DNA from: Carboxylicivirga litoralis | Lineage (GTDB): Bacteria > Bacteroidota > Bacteroidia > Bacteroidales > Marinilabiliaceae | DNA length: 64,000 bases | Assembly (NCBI RefSeq): GCF_025499605.1 | Contig: NZ_JAFMVC010000002.1 | Location: 346,205-410,204 of the forward strand | Direction: 5' to 3' | Part shown: positions 1-11,600 of the stretch, piece after piece | Layout: each line of letters starts with the position of its first letter | How positions within the stretch are numbered: position 1 is the stretch's first letter | The notes under the pieces: model-generated | The model's input: the letters and a program-made list of their open reading frames with translations, nothing else | Told to the model about the DNA's origin: nothing | Database searches by the model: none | Made by a program: the position numbers and the translations under genes

Positions 1-47
1 TAAACCCGACAACTTCTAAACTCTTAAGTCCATTAGTAATTTTGCAG

Positions 48-79
48 TTCATCAATTCACCAGTTTACCAGTTCGACAG
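48..79. repeat. Degenerate 8-bp tandem repeat at left edge
   Basis: Four 8-bp units follow each other here (for example TTCACCAG, TTTACCAG). On the opposite strand they read YTGnnnAA, the same family as the longer array at 32621-32708. Bases 1-103 hold no gene that can be supported; 106-118 also shows a short 7-bp periodicity (TAACTAC, TGACTAG). Confidence 0.55.
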
Positions 80-103
80 AAATAACCAAGCAGTAAATTT
101 CTT

Positions 104-793
104 CTAACTACTGACTAGTCTATATCCCATCCCGTGCACGGTAATGATTATCTCCGGTTCATTGGGATTGTCTTCAATCTTTTGGCGGAGTTTAAGAATG
201 AAATTATCAATGGTGCGCGCGGTTGGCTGAAAGTCGTAACCCCACACATTATCCAAAAGGCTGTCGCGACTAATAGTAGCGTTTTTGTGTTTAAGCAGGT
301 ATTGTAGTATTTCAAACTCTTTGCTGGTCATCTTTACTTGTTGCCCATCTACTGTTGCGGTGTAGGTGTCAAAATCAACGCTTAGCCGGCCAATTTCTAT
401 GTTGCTGGCTGCCGTGTTTGTTTCCTTCTTCTCAGTTCGGCGCAGAACAGCTTTGACGCGCGCTAATAATTCGCGCAAGCTAAAGGGCTTCGTTAGGTAG
501 TCGTCGCCTCCTGATTCAAGACCAATAACTTTGTCAATTTCTTCGCCTTTGGCGGTTAAAAATATGATGGGCGTATCGTTGTTTTCGTGACGTACTTTTT
601 TACATACATCAAAACCACTCATAAGTGGCAGCATCACATCCAGTAACACCAAATCGAAGTTGTTGTATAGTATTTTAACCAATCCTTCTTTTCCATCAGA
701 AGCTGTATCTACTTCATAGCCTTCAAACTCAAGATTGTCTTTAATGCCCGATTGCATATCCGGCTCGTCCTCAACTATTAATATTCGCTTCAT
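104..793 (-). CDS. OmpR-family response regulator
   Basis: This is a DNA-binding response regulator of two-component signalling. A receiver domain (residues 1 to about 118) shows the acidic pocket E8/D9, phospho-acceptor D52 in LLDVMLP, T80 and K102 in LTKPF. A winged-helix output domain (about 128-229) ends with the RTIDNFILKLRQKIE recognition-helix region and GMGYRL wing typical of OmpR/PhoB proteins. Its length of 229 residues is normal. The ATG overlaps the stop of the upstream histidine kinase gene by 4 bp (ATGA), so the two are almost surely translationally coupled partners. The regulated genes cannot be told from the sequence. Confidence 0.96.
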   Translation of the reverse strand: MKRILIVEDEPDMQSGIKDNLEFEGYEVDTASDGKEGLVKILYNNFDLVLLDVMLPLMSGFDVCKKVRHENNDTPIIFLTAKGEEIDKVIGLESGGDDYLTKPFSLRELLARVKAVLRRTEKKETNTAASNIEIGRLSVDFDTYTATVDGQQVKMTSKEFEILQYLLKHKNATISRDSLLDNVWGYDFQPTARTIDNFILKLRQKIEDNPNEPEIIITVHGMGYRLVSS

Positions 794-2349
794 TGTTTGT
801 TAAGTTTGTTGATTGGTAATAATATGCGGAAACAACTACCGTTTCCTTCTGTACTTTCCAGTTCAATTTTACCATTATGACCTTTGATAATGTGCATCAC
901 AATACTTAAGCCCAGGCCTGAACCTTTGGCATGGTGAGCTAATGCACCTTTAGTAACACGGTAAAACTTCTCAAAAATATGTTTTTGTTCTTTAGCCGAT
1001 ATGCCAAGGCCTTTATCAGCTACTTCAATGTATTGATACTGGCCTTTGGTACCTGTTGATAGCCTTATTTCTTTTACGTCAGCGCTGTATTTCATGGCGT
1101 TGTCAACCAGGTTAATCAAACTTTCGGTAATAGCTTGTTGGTCTCCATAAATAGGTTCAAGTCCATTGTTTGTATCAATATTAATGGCAAAGCCTCTTTC
1201 TTTAAAATGGTATTGATAATTATTTACCACTTCATCAACGATATCGTTTAGTTCAATGGTGGCGAAGGTCAGTTTTTGGCGTCCACTCTCAATGCGCGAG
1301 AAGTTAAGGATATTATTCACAATGCTCGATAAACGCTGCGTCTCACGATAAATAATGTCGTAGTATTTATTGCGCTTTGTTTCATCTTTAACACGACCCA
1401 ACTGCAGTGTTTCAGCATACATACTTATCAGCGCCAATGGTGTTCTTATTTCGTGAGATACATTGGAGACAAAATCAGATTTCACTTTTGCCAAATGTAG
1501 TTCGCGTTTAACATTGCGGTAGAATAACCAGGCACCAACTATCAATAAAATATCAACCAGAATAAGCAATCCAATATTTTGGGTGGCACGTTTGTTGGCT
1601 AGTTCAGAGATGCTAATACCCACTGGTAAAATACCAAGGGAGTAATCTGGTAACAACCATATGGCTTGTTCTTTCACTACTTCGTCAGGGGCTTCATTCA
1701 ATAGGCTGGATGCCATCAGTTCATTGGTTTTACTGTGGCGTACCACAATTACCAAGTCATCTCCAGCCGCCATTTGAATGCGCGGTGATAGCGCATTGCT
1801 GATAAAGTGCTGTGCATCCAATAACAGTATATTCAGATAGGTGGTTTTATCATTTTCAGTAATAAATACCAGCATGGTCAAATGCTTCTGGTATTCCAGG
1901 TCGATGCCAATCACTTTGCGGTAGCCACTTTTGATGTAACGTTTGAGCTGATCAATTTCCTTGGTATGTGCCAGCAGCTGATTGATAATTTCTCTTTTTA
2001 AGGTATCATTGGCAATAATAAACTTATCCAGTTTAAGAGAGGTAGAATCTATAGGATGCAACACAAAGGACTTAACATTCTGATTGTCATTAAGTTTTAT
2101 TTCACTTGTACTAGCGTGATCCTTTAGATTGATATTTTTATAGACGTTGTCAATCCAGTTATTGGCGATATCATCAGTGTATTGATTGATGGAGAATAAT
2201 ACCGACTCTAGCTGTTTTGTGTAAATCGATTCAATCACTTCCTCCTGGTCATTTAGAGTTAATAACTCAATGGCCGTAAATAAGGAGGTTGGGATCACTA
2301 AAAGTAATCCAACAATTAACCAGGGTTTTATAATAAAGCGGTTTGACAT
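790..2349 (-). CDS. Membrane sensor histidine kinase
   Basis: This is the sensor kinase partner of the response regulator at 104-793. An N-terminal membrane helix (about residues 6-28) is followed by an extracytoplasmic sensor region of roughly 220 residues that I do not recognise, then a second helix (IGLLILVDILLIVGAW). The kinase core follows directly: HisKA with phospho-acceptor H299 in VSHEIRTPL, N-box with ESLINLVDNAMKY, G1 ADKGLGIS and G2 GSGLGLSIV. No HAMP domain is visible between helix 2 and HisKA. I chose the ATG at 2349; a TTG at 2373 would add eight residues. The gene follows 2404-2628 by about 54 bp and may share its transcript. Confidence 0.94.
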   Translation of the reverse strand: MSNRFIIKPWLIVGLLLVIPTSLFTAIELLTLNDQEEVIESIYTKQLESVLFSINQYTDDIANNWIDNVYKNINLKDHASTSEIKLNDNQNVKSFVLHPIDSTSLKLDKFIIANDTLKREIINQLLAHTKEIDQLKRYIKSGYRKVIGIDLEYQKHLTMLVFITENDKTTYLNILLLDAQHFISNALSPRIQMAAGDDLVIVVRHSKTNELMASSLLNEAPDEVVKEQAIWLLPDYSLGILPVGISISELANKRATQNIGLLILVDILLIVGAWLFYRNVKRELHLAKVKSDFVSNVSHEIRTPLALISMYAETLQLGRVKDETKRNKYYDIIYRETQRLSSIVNNILNFSRIESGRQKLTFATIELNDIVDEVVNNYQYHFKERGFAINIDTNNGLEPIYGDQQAITESLINLVDNAMKYSADVKEIRLSTGTKGQYQYIEVADKGLGISAKEQKHIFEKFYRVTKGALAHHAKGSGLGLSIVMHIIKGHNGKIELESTEGNGSCFRILLPINKLNKQ

Positions 2350-2403
2350 TAATCTTTTTAATGGGTTTGGCAATAAAGTGTTTTAGTTATTAGTTGTAAC
2401 AAT

Positions 2404-2628
2404 TTAATCCGGCACTTTAATATGTTCCGGCTCTTCGTGCTGAAATTGTTTCATCTCGTCTATCACCAGTTGCATATCCTCCAAAAATACTTTGTTGCAC
2501 CCTTTTTGCCTGGCAATTTCAAGGTAAGCTTCCATGGTTTCCACAGCACATACATCGGTTCCGGCAATCACAAAGGCTGGCCAGTCATGTTTTAGGCATT
2601 TATGTAATATGGCTTTCTGATCTTTCAT
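2404..2628 (-). CDS. Small conserved-looking hypothetical protein
   Basis: I do not recognise this 74-residue protein. It has no signal peptide or membrane helix. It is mildly acidic, carries three cysteines (C11, C27, C44) and is predicted by eye to be mostly alpha/beta (a VFLEDMQLVIDEMKQF helix near the C-terminus). It starts with ATG, lies 46 bp downstream of the acetyltransferase gene and just upstream of the histidine kinase gene on the same strand, so all four could form one transcript. Its clean start, short gaps to both neighbours and normal composition favour a real gene, but no function can be given. Confidence 0.7.
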   Translation of the reverse strand: MKDQKAILHKCLKHDWPAFVIAGTDVCAVETMEAYLEIARQKGCNKVFLEDMQLVIDEMKQFQHEEPEHIKVPD

Positions 2629-2674
2629 TTTAATCCGTTTGACTTTAAAAGTACAAATTATTTTTAGCTGTTAG

Positions 2675-3124
2675 CTAATTGCTTTTTTTGAGTTCCATCT
2701 TCAAATGCGGAATCCCATCTTCCAAATACTCATCTGAGATAATTTCATAACCCAGACTCAGGTAAAATGCCTTCAGGTATTTTTGGGCACTAATCTGAAT
2801 CACTTCTGCGTTCCAGTTGTCAAAAATCCATTGAGCGGCATCATGCATTATTTGTCTGGCTAATCCTTTAAAACGAAAATCTTTGTGTACTACCAAGCGA
2901 CCAATGGATGTATGCGAGAAGCGCGTTCCTTCTGGTAACATTCTTGCATACCCAACCACTTGTTTATTTTCAATGGCAAAAAGGTGATAAGCCAGCTCAT
3001 CATTGCCATCTAAATCATTATAAACACAATTTTGTTCCACTACAAAAATCTCGGCTCGTAGCTGAAGTGTGTTGTATAACTCTTTTAAATTTAATTCGTT
3101 AAAAGACTTGATTGTTATATTCAT
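2675..3124 (-). CDS. GNAT acetyltransferase, ElaA-like
   Basis: A cytosolic GCN5-related N-acetyltransferase of the ElaA type, using acetyl-CoA; the acceptor substrate is unknown. The N-terminal ElaA signature is clear: LYNTLQLRAEIFVVEQNC, then YNDLDGNDELAYHL (residues about 20-50). The acetyl-CoA binding segment is IGRLVVHKDFRFKGLARQIM (about 73-92), where the usual Q/RxxGxG/A pyrophosphate loop appears as RFKGLA. The C-terminal part, with AQKYLKAFYLSLGYE, is the family's usual closing beta strands. At 149 residues it is full length. It may be the first gene of the minus-strand cluster down to 104. Confidence 0.92.
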   Translation of the reverse strand: MNITIKSFNELNLKELYNTLQLRAEIFVVEQNCVYNDLDGNDELAYHLFAIENKQVVGYARMLPEGTRFSHTSIGRLVVHKDFRFKGLARQIMHDAAQWIFDNWNAEVIQISAQKYLKAFYLSLGYEIISDEYLEDGIPHLKMELKKSN

Positions 3125-3293
3125 TTCTTATATTCATACTTAAATTAGCTTTTGAATATAAAATCTTTTAGCAGTGGACGCAACCTTAACCTCAAAAATT
3201 AGTCTAAGGCTTGGGGAATTGTATAACGACTTTGGAGCTGTTGGCACAGTTTATGATTAGCCAATGGACATTTAGTAAATAAGCATAACAATA

Positions 3294-4937
3294 ATGGATA
3301 AAAGGTTTAAAGGTGTATCAGGTAAAATATATGCTATTGTCATATTATTGATAGCAACTAATTTCTTCCATGTTAGAGCTCAGGATCAATTTAAAGTAGA
3401 TAGTCTATTAACAAAATACAATTCAAGTAACGAAACTGCTGATAAGGTAAACTTATTGATGAGATTAGCTCAAATGTATGAGCTTAATGATATTAAAAAG
3501 TGTTTTGAGTATGCTAATCAAGCTTACCTTGAATCGGAGGAATTAAAAAATTATGAAGTTAAAGCGCGTGCTTTAAGTTATATGGGTGTAGTTTTTTTGC
3601 GATCCGGCTCATATGATAAGGCGATGGAGATGTTTCTTCAGTCGAAAGCCGTGCTCAAAGAAAATGATGATGAAATGCGCGTTGTAGGACTGGAGCTCAA
3701 TCTTGGTGCGGTGCATTTCGAACTGGAAGATTATGACGGTGCCTTGCAGCACTTTAATGAAGCCTTGCAGTTGAATTCAAAATTACTGGATGCCGGTATT
3801 GATATCTACATGAAGCAGATTCAGATATTTTACATCAATATTGGGAGTGTGTATCTGGAGAAGGGGAACTATTCGGCGGCCATTGAGTATTTTACCAAAG
3901 CACTGGATCAATCTCAAAAAAATAATGATTTAGAACAGCAGGGTATTGCCCACAATAATATGGCAGATGCCTATTTACGTCAAAAGCTATATGGTAAGGC
4001 GCATGCTCAGATGCTTGAGGCCCTGCAGGTTCGTCAGAAGGACAATAACCTGGTTGGCATAGCGAGCTCTTATAATTTGTTGACTAAATATTTTCTGGAG
4101 GTTGGAGAAGTAGACAGCGCACAGCAAGCCAATGATGAGGCTGTTAAATATGCTGAACGTGTTGAATCGTTAAGCTTTATGGAAGAAGCCTATGAGATGC
4201 AATCGCAAATATTAGAACTAAAAGGAGATTACAAAAAGGCCAATGCGTCGTTGAAAAAATACTACGATACAAAACGGCAAATTGTTAACGAATCGGTGGT
4301 TGAAAAAACAACCCGCTTGCAGTTGGAATATGATTTTAATGAGATGCGCGAAGAACGGGCAGAAGCCAACTACAGGCATATGGTTGCCATCTATTCTTTG
4401 CTTGGTATTGTAGCATTTTTACTGGTTGTTTTTGTGCTTTTGTATAACCTGTGGCGTAGCCGGGCTAAGCGTGTACATACCGAGAAAGAAAGCCTGGAGA
4501 AGGATTTGGAGTTGAAAAACAGGGAGTTGACAACCAATGTGATGTACTTGTTAAAGAAACACGAGCTTATTAATAATGTGTCGGAAAGGCTCTTAAGGTT
4601 GAAAACCAAAATGAAAACTGAAAATAAAGATGCCATTCAACGTATTATCTTTGATTTACAGGGAGGAGCCGAACCCGAAGTGTGGGAAGAGTTTGAGCTA
4701 CGTTTCCAGAATGTACATACTGACTTTTATAAAAAACTGGAGAAAATAGCACCTGATTTAACACCATCGGAATTAAAGATATGTGCTTTCTTAAAGCTCA
4801 ATATGAATTCAAAAGAGATATCAGCATTAATCCATCAGAGTACCAAAAGTGTGGAGGTTAAACGATCACGTATACGTAAGAAGTTAGGTTTAACCAATAC
4901 TGATATCAACTTAATTAAGTATTTATCTGAGCTATAA
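3294..4937 (+). CDS. TPR protein with membrane helix and LuxR-type HTH
   Basis: A signal peptide (residues 1-29, ending HVRA) precedes a tandem tetratricopeptide array (about 45-330) with clear TPR helices such as GSVYLEKGNYSAAIEYFTKAL. One membrane helix follows (about 363-387, YSLLGIVAFLLVVFVLLY), then a basic coiled coil (about 390-440) and a LuxR/GerE-like helix-turn-helix (about 488-547: LTPSELKICAFLKLNMNSKEIS). This layout is common in Bacteroidota. The expected topology puts the TPRs in the periplasm and the DNA-binding domain in the cytoplasm, so it may be a one-component membrane regulator. It stands alone directly upstream of the protease locus on the same strand and is a candidate regulator of it, which is inference. 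Confidence 0.93.
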   Translation: MDKRFKGVSGKIYAIVILLIATNFFHVRAQDQFKVDSLLTKYNSSNETADKVNLLMRLAQMYELNDIKKCFEYANQAYLESEELKNYEVKARALSYMGVVFLRSGSYDKAMEMFLQSKAVLKENDDEMRVVGLELNLGAVHFELEDYDGALQHFNEALQLNSKLLDAGIDIYMKQIQIFYINIGSVYLEKGNYSAAIEYFTKALDQSQKNNDLEQQGIAHNNMADAYLRQKLYGKAHAQMLEALQVRQKDNNLVGIASSYNLLTKYFLEVGEVDSAQQANDEAVKYAERVESLSFMEEAYEMQSQILELKGDYKKANASLKKYYDTKRQIVNESVVEKTTRLQLEYDFNEMREERAEANYRHMVAIYSLLGIVAFLLVVFVLLYNLWRSRAKRVHTEKESLEKDLELKNRELTTNVMYLLKKHELINNVSERLLRLKTKMKTENKDAIQRIIFDLQGGAEPEVWEEFELRFQNVHTDFYKKLEKIAPDLTPSELKICAFLKLNMNSKEISALIHQSTKSVEVKRSRIRKKLGLTNTDINLIKYLSEL

Positions 4938-4959
4938 ATGCTGCCATATGTAGCTTTCT

Positions 4960-5255
4960 AATAGTTGGATTTCTCGTCGGATTGGCATTTGCAAATGAAT
5001 TGGGCTTTCCTCTGTTCTCTCTCTCTATCTGCGATATTCCATATGATATCGAATAGTTGGTTGTTGCAGTCTGGGTTTTGCTTTAATTTCCTTTTTGTTG
5101 ATGGATGCAAATGGGATTATCGACCTTCGTACACGGCGGTTATGACTTCGCCTTAAGAGAATCTGTTCAAATACGAATCTTGAATCATACCACAAGCAAA
5201 CTCTGTTTTTAATTGTCGCTTTAATAGCCATAACTCCTGTTAAAATCCAACTATT
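4960..5255. other. 296-bp segment bounded by 13-bp inverted repeats
   Basis: The gene-free interval 4938-5608 contains AATAGTTGGATTT at 4960-4972 and its exact reverse complement at 5243-5255. A 12-bp perfect palindrome (CATTTGCAAATG) lies inside at 4986-4997. The segment could be a small non-autonomous mobile element or its remnant; no target duplication is obvious and it encodes nothing convincing. Apart from the regulatory motif at 5379-5429, I see nothing else in the interval. Confidence 0.35.
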
Positions 5256-5378
5256 TCACCTGTAAATCACTCTATAATGTAATGCAGAACTAAAGTTGTG
5301 TTGTTTGACGTAAGTAGTAGTTAGTCAGTATTATGGGTTATTGGAGAGTGGAAATATTACGGTGTGTAAAGGTAAAAT

Positions 5379-5429
5379 AGCACTAACTCTATGGGGTGTT
5401 TTTACGATGATAGTAGTATCGCTGTGTTA
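5379..5429 (+). promoter_or_regulatory. Two-part motif upstream of first giant protease
   Basis: AGCACTAACTCTATGG (5379-5394) is followed after 17 bp by AGTAGTATCGCTGTGTTA (5412-5429). The same pair with the same spacing occurs at 14014-14063 and, on the minus strand, at 30634-30585, in each case upstream of a gene or unit for a T9SS-exported protein. The two halves resemble each other (AGYASTAWY) and lie 33 bp apart, as expected for direct binding sites on one DNA face. Position is about 180 bp before the start codon. A role as activator site or promoter is inferred. Confidence 0.5.
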
Positions 5430-5608
5430 CAATAGTTTGTTCTCTTAATTCTAGCACTTAGATTGCAATATTCAAAAAAAGTTGTTCGGACAATTTTGCC
5501 AAAGCCATGAGAGCTTTTATATTTTTCGGGGAGAATGAAAGTATTAATCGGAGATGCGGCAAATGAAAATTGTATTAAGACGTTCGACTTAATTAAAAAC
5601 CATTACAA

Positions 5609-8600
5609 ATGAAACAAAAACTACTATTAAAACTCCATTTAGCCGTAATACTATTGGTTATGGCAGCTACTGCTGGGCATGCTCAACAGTTTATAGATGG
5701 GAAGTTAAAGGGGAAAGTGAGGGTGAAGCTGGAAGCATCGAGTCTTAAGTCATTCTCTAAGTTAAAATCAACTAAAGAAGGCATCGAAACGGGCATTGTG
5801 GCTTTTGATGCTGTTTCAGATCGCGTGGCCGCTAAAGGCATGAAACGGGTTATTCCTTATGCTGCTAAGTTTGAAGCGAAATATAGCCGTTATGGTTTGA
5901 ATCAATGGTACGAAATTGAGTACGATACCGATTTTGACCCGCAGGAAGTGGCCAATGAGTATGCCAAGCTGGGGGAAGTGAAACATGCCGAAGTGATTCG
6001 TCAGGTATCTGTTGGCGATGTTCGTCCTGCCAGTGTATTTAGCTCATCACAGCTTAGTGAGATGCCTTTTGACGATCCGCGTTTGAAAGACCAATGGCAT
6101 TACAAAAATGATGGAACCGTTTTGGATGGAGCTGTGGCCGGTGCCGATATTAACTTGTTTGAAGCCTGGCAACAACAAACCGGTTCACCCGACGTGGTGG
6201 TGGCCATTATCGATGGCGGAATTGATGTGCTTCATGAGGATTTAAAAGACGCCCTTTGGGTTAACGAAGCGGAGTTAAACGGTGAGAACGGCGTTGATGA
6301 TGATGGTAATGGCTATATCGATGATATTTATGGCTATAACTTTGCTAAGGAACGAGCTGAAATTGAAGCCCATTTACACGGTACACACGTAGCAGGAACC
6401 GTTGGTGCCATTAACGGTAATGGCAAAGGCGTGAGCGGAGTGGCCGGAGGTGATGGCATTAATCCGGGTGTGAGGTTGATGTCCTGCCAGATTTTGGTTG
6501 AGGATGGAAATGCAGGAGGTATGGCAGAAGCACTTATTTATGCCGCTAATAATGGCGCCGTTATCTCCCAGAATTCGTGGGGATATGAAGATCCAGATGT
6601 ATATGATCAGTTGACATTAGAGGCCATTGACTATTTTATTGCAGAGGCAGGGGCTTATCAGGATTCGCCAATGAAAGGCGGGGTAGCCATATTTGCAGCT
6701 GGTAATGAAGAGACCGAAGGTAAATTTTACCCGGGAGCTTATGAACCCACTGTAGCAGTTGCTGCCATAGACTATACCAACGAGCTGACTTATTACTCCA
6801 ACTATGGCGAGTGGGTAGATGTATCGGCACCCGGTGGTGATTCTGGTTTAGGTGAAGCCGGCGCCATATTAAGTACACTTCCTAATAACTCCTACGGCTA
6901 CTTGCAAGGTACCTCCATGGCTTGTCCACATGTTTCGGGTATTGCCGCCCTGGTAGTGTCTGAGTATGGTGGTTCCGATTTTACAGCCGATCGATTGAAG
7001 CGTCACCTGATTACTTCGGTTAATGATCTATCTCCTTATCTAACACCTAATCAGGTGGGCAAGGTAGGAAGTGGGTTTATTGATGCGGCAAAGGCTCTAA
7101 AGTCAGGCTCAGCCAGCAACCCACCGGCTCAGGTAAGCGATTTATTGGTGCGTACATCGCAGGATGAAGCACAGGTAGAATGGAGCATTGTGGCCGATGC
7201 GGATGATGAAATTGGTAGCTCGTATACCTTATATTGGAGCAAAAATGCTTTTGACGCCAGTTCACTGGCATCAGCCGCTTCTACCATAATAACGCGTTAT
7301 TTTGCTCAGGTGGGCGATCGTGTTGAATATACGCTTGAAGATTTAGCGCCCAAAACCGATTACTATTTCGCGGTTAAAGCTTTTGACCGTTGGGGTAACG
7401 AGTCTGCCTTATCAGAAGTACAGGTGGTGGCTACCAATAATGGTCCATCCATGGAGGTGGTTGTGAATGAACCGGCTTTAAACATTGATGTCACGAGCAA
7501 CTCTATTTCTAAGTCATCCATTCAGCTGAATAACAATGATGACGGTCTGTTAAAGTGGAGTTCATACATTGGTTTAGCAGCCACCGAGTTGGATGCGTAT
7601 AACCTGGGAATCTATCAGCCGGTGAATGCGGCAAGAACCTTTGCGACCAATATTCAGGCCAGTTCTGTTGAAAGTTATGAAGTAGCAGAGGCGCCCGTAG
7701 CGATGGATATTGATGATCGTCTATCGCTTAAAAATTCAGGTTCTTATGTGTATATTGGAGAAGAAGATCTCAGCCTGACCAACTCGGCGGCAACTCGTTT
7801 CTATGTGGAAGAAGCGTTTAATGTGACCAACTTCTGGGTGGATCTGGATCTTGATCCGGAATACGGGCCGGCTACTGTTGAGTTTTACAAGGGACCACAA
7901 ATACAGGATGCCCAGTTGATGACCTCGCAAACTTTTGAGTCGGTGGGATCTTATGCGATTGGCTATTATATTGAGATGGAAGAGCAGATTTACCTGGAAC
8001 CCGACACCTATTACTGGGTGGTGGTGCATGCGCCTGCAGGTAACGATTACCCACTGGGTTTAACAAAAGAATCAGAGGAGCATTACTCAGAGGAGTGTTT
8101 ATATAGTTCCAATGGAGGACAAACCTGGGAGTTTGTAAACGATGTTTATGGCGATACCGATGACTGGGTGTGGAGTTTAACCTTACGCAGCCTGTCGGCT
8201 CATCTGGGTGATTACATTACTTTAAGTCCTGCTGAAGGTGAAGTATCGGGTAATAGTAGTGAGACCCTGGAGCTAACAGTTGATGGAACTGCGCTTGTTG
8301 ACGGAACATATACCGAGCATGTGATCTTTTCATCGAATGATACTCAAAATAAGCTGGTTAAGAAAACAATTACGATTGATGTCGATGGTCATGATCCAAT
8401 ACTTAAATCGCAGTCAATCATTGATTACGGTAATGTGTTTGTTGGCAAGAGTAAAACGTTGGATATCCAGGTTGTTAACGAAGGCTACGCCGGTTATTTA
8501 TTAAGTAAATGGGATATCAAATCAGATAATGCTGATTTCGTTGTTAATAGCGTCAGCTCTGAATATGTGCCTGCACGCGGTGAAGCAACTGTTCGCATTT

Positions 8601-11600
8601 CGTTTACACCATCGGCAGCAGGGGCTCAGTATGCCAATATTGAGATGAATAATGGTGTTTATTCACATTCATTTAAACTGGCGGCTACAGCTGTTGATCC
8701 GGCGGAAGTCACCTTAACACCAGCTACGGCATCTATTGGAACCGGTTTAGCAGTTGGTGATGCAGTGGCACCTGTGTCATTTGATATAACAAACACCGGT
8801 AATTATCCGCTTAACTACATGATTCCGGCCTTTGCCGACGGTAACACGATTGAAGGACTGGAGCGTCCAGTCAACGAGTTTGGTTATTCGTACTCTTACG
8901 TTCTGGATCAGGGGCCTAGCTATCAGAATGTCATCGCCATAGAAAATGGCTGGAAAGACATTAGTGGGGCAAGCAATATTGTTGAGCAGTTGAAAGGGCC
9001 AAGCTTTGCTGTTGAAGTGGACTTAGGCTTTTCATTCCCTTTCTACGATCGTTTCTACGACAAGGTATGGATCAATGAACAAGGCGTACTAGTATTTGGC
9101 GACGATGGTGATGTTCGACTTAATAACTCTTATTATACTAACTTAAGTCGCTTAAGGGATATGGATATGATCTCAGCAGCTATGTTGGGAGCACAATTTG
9201 AGAGTCAGAATGCAGCAGTTTATTACGATCGCGCTGATGGAGAGTTCAGAGTTCATTATGAGTCTGTTCACCTTGACGGGCGTTTTGTGAATTTACAAAT
9301 TGTACTGCATGCCGATGGTGACTTTGATATTCTGTTTCAACAGGTGGCAAGAGATAACGGCGAAAAACCAAACTACTTCGTTGGTATCACCGATAAGGTA
9401 AATGGGCAGCATGCTTATGCATCAAATAGTGAATATCCACTTTCGTTTGGTGTAAGTACCGACTATAATTCACATTTCCACTTCAAGCATCCTGGCGAAA
9501 ACATGGTGGTTGCGGCAAGCAATGCCTATGGTACTTTGTTGCCCAATGAATCAGCAACCATTACTCTGGAGTTTGATACACAAAATGCCCTTCAGGGCGA
9601 TGTATTCCAGCGTGTGCCTATTGTGAGCAATGATGTGAACACGCCAATGGCCATTTTTGAAGTGACCGCTAACTTTATTTCTGGAGGAAGTGCTGATTTG
9701 CAATTGCCAAAAGATACTGTTGATTTTGGCGAAGTATTAAAAACATCAGTAGTAGAGTTGCCTCTGCAAATTGTTAATAAAGGAACGGCGAGCGAAGATA
9801 TTGTTAGCATTGAGTTCTCATCCACTGATTTTAGTACTACCAGTGTGACACCGTATGCAGTGGCTCCACGTCAATCAGTTTATTTGCCAATAGCTGTTAA
9901 TACCACAACGGCTAAAGAGGCAACAGGGATTGCCACTATTACGTTTGAAGGAGGAACTGTTTTTGAAGTGGACCTGTTGGCAACCATTAATGAAAATCCA
10001 ATCATTAGCGTGACACCAGCCGAGGGCTTTACAGAAACAGTGAATGCCCGTTCGACCAAGGACATTGATGTAACAATAGCTAATACGGGACTGGGACAAT
10101 TGGAACTATCGGTATTACCAAACGACTGGTGTTATCCGGTGAGTGAAGGTTCGCAAGTAGGTGAAATAGATGATTACGACTATGTCTATTCAAAAGGCGG
10201 AGGTGCCGGCTGGGTTGATATTTTGGAAATTGCCAAAGAAACGAATCTGCTGGAGGAGTTCTGGTATGATGGCACGTTAACACCATATATTGCTGTTCCT
10301 TTAGGACATCCGTTCTATTATTATGGACAGGAATATAATACCATCTATATTAGTGCTATGGGCTGGGTCACATTCATTGAACCAGTTGATGTAACCAGTA
10401 TATTTGATGCACCATTTGAGTTTCCGGCCGAAGATAAGTTTGCGGGAGCGTTAGCGCCACTGGTTGGACCACATAACAATGCGTCCCGCACCATACATGA
10501 AAACACAGGTATTTATTACCATCGTTTTGATGATATGTTTGTTGTTACCTTCCATCAGTTTGTTGATTTAACAGGGTCTATGAGTCAACCTTATAGTTTC
10601 CAGTTGGTGTTGCACGATAATGGACGTATCGATTTCAATTACAATCATCTTGATTTTATTCGGGTGTTTGGTGTTATTGGTTTCGAAAGCCCGGATCAGA
10701 AAGAAGGCCTGATCATGCATAACGACCTGTTTAGTGGAACATATGATCCGTTCTCCTATTCTATATTCCCGGTTAAGACAGAGGTTGTTGAGCCACAAAG
10801 TGAGACAGTGGTTAAGATGCGCATTGATACCAAAAACTTGTACGATGGCACTTATTCTTACGATTTACCTGTTATTAACAATTCGGTTGAATCACCTGAA
10901 GTGTACGTTCCTGTTGACCTGACTGTTGTTGGACAACCCGATATAACCGTTGAAAACATCGACTCAGAAGTGTGGTATGTTCAGGATTCGGTATATGTAC
11001 AAGGGTTTAAGATTAAGAACGCAGGGACTAAAGCCATTCAATTGTCTTCATCGTCTACTATTGCGGATAGTGACCTGAAAGTGGAATTTTATTATCCGGC
11101 CGCGGGTAACGCAATGAATGGATATGCGGAGGGCTATGTGGCCTTGGACGATTTCATAGGGAATCAGCTATATGCGAAGTTGTTTTTTGGACAAACCCTC
11201 ATCGAAGACGGTTCAGTGATGGAGCCGGGCGAAGTTTGGCAGTGCTATGTTACCTACTCACCAACCCAGGTTGGGTCGTCTGCAGCTTCGTCAACCATTT
11301 ACGATGCTGATGGCAATGCCGCTGTGACCTGGACTGCTAATATTACAAGTTTGTTGCCACCGGCAGCCACTTTGGGTGACGATATCTATGTGATGGCGGA
11401 TAATGAAAGCCATCAGGAAGTGCGCCAATTGGCAATTGGTAACGTGGAAGGCAACAGTACCTTGGAATGGAATGCTACTTTACGATTCAGTAGAGGCGAA
11501 GAAGCACCTGATGCGGCTTATGTAGCACCAATGGCCAACGTATCTGCCGATGTTTTAAAAGCAGCTTCTGCTCAGGATATGGCAGTGGGCGCATCAGCAC

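Noticed and set aside
4965..5156. Open frames of 60-70 codons in the gap before the first protease (both strands)
   Set aside because: Their translations are rich in rare residues and show no domain; they fall within the segment with inverted ends and look like chance.
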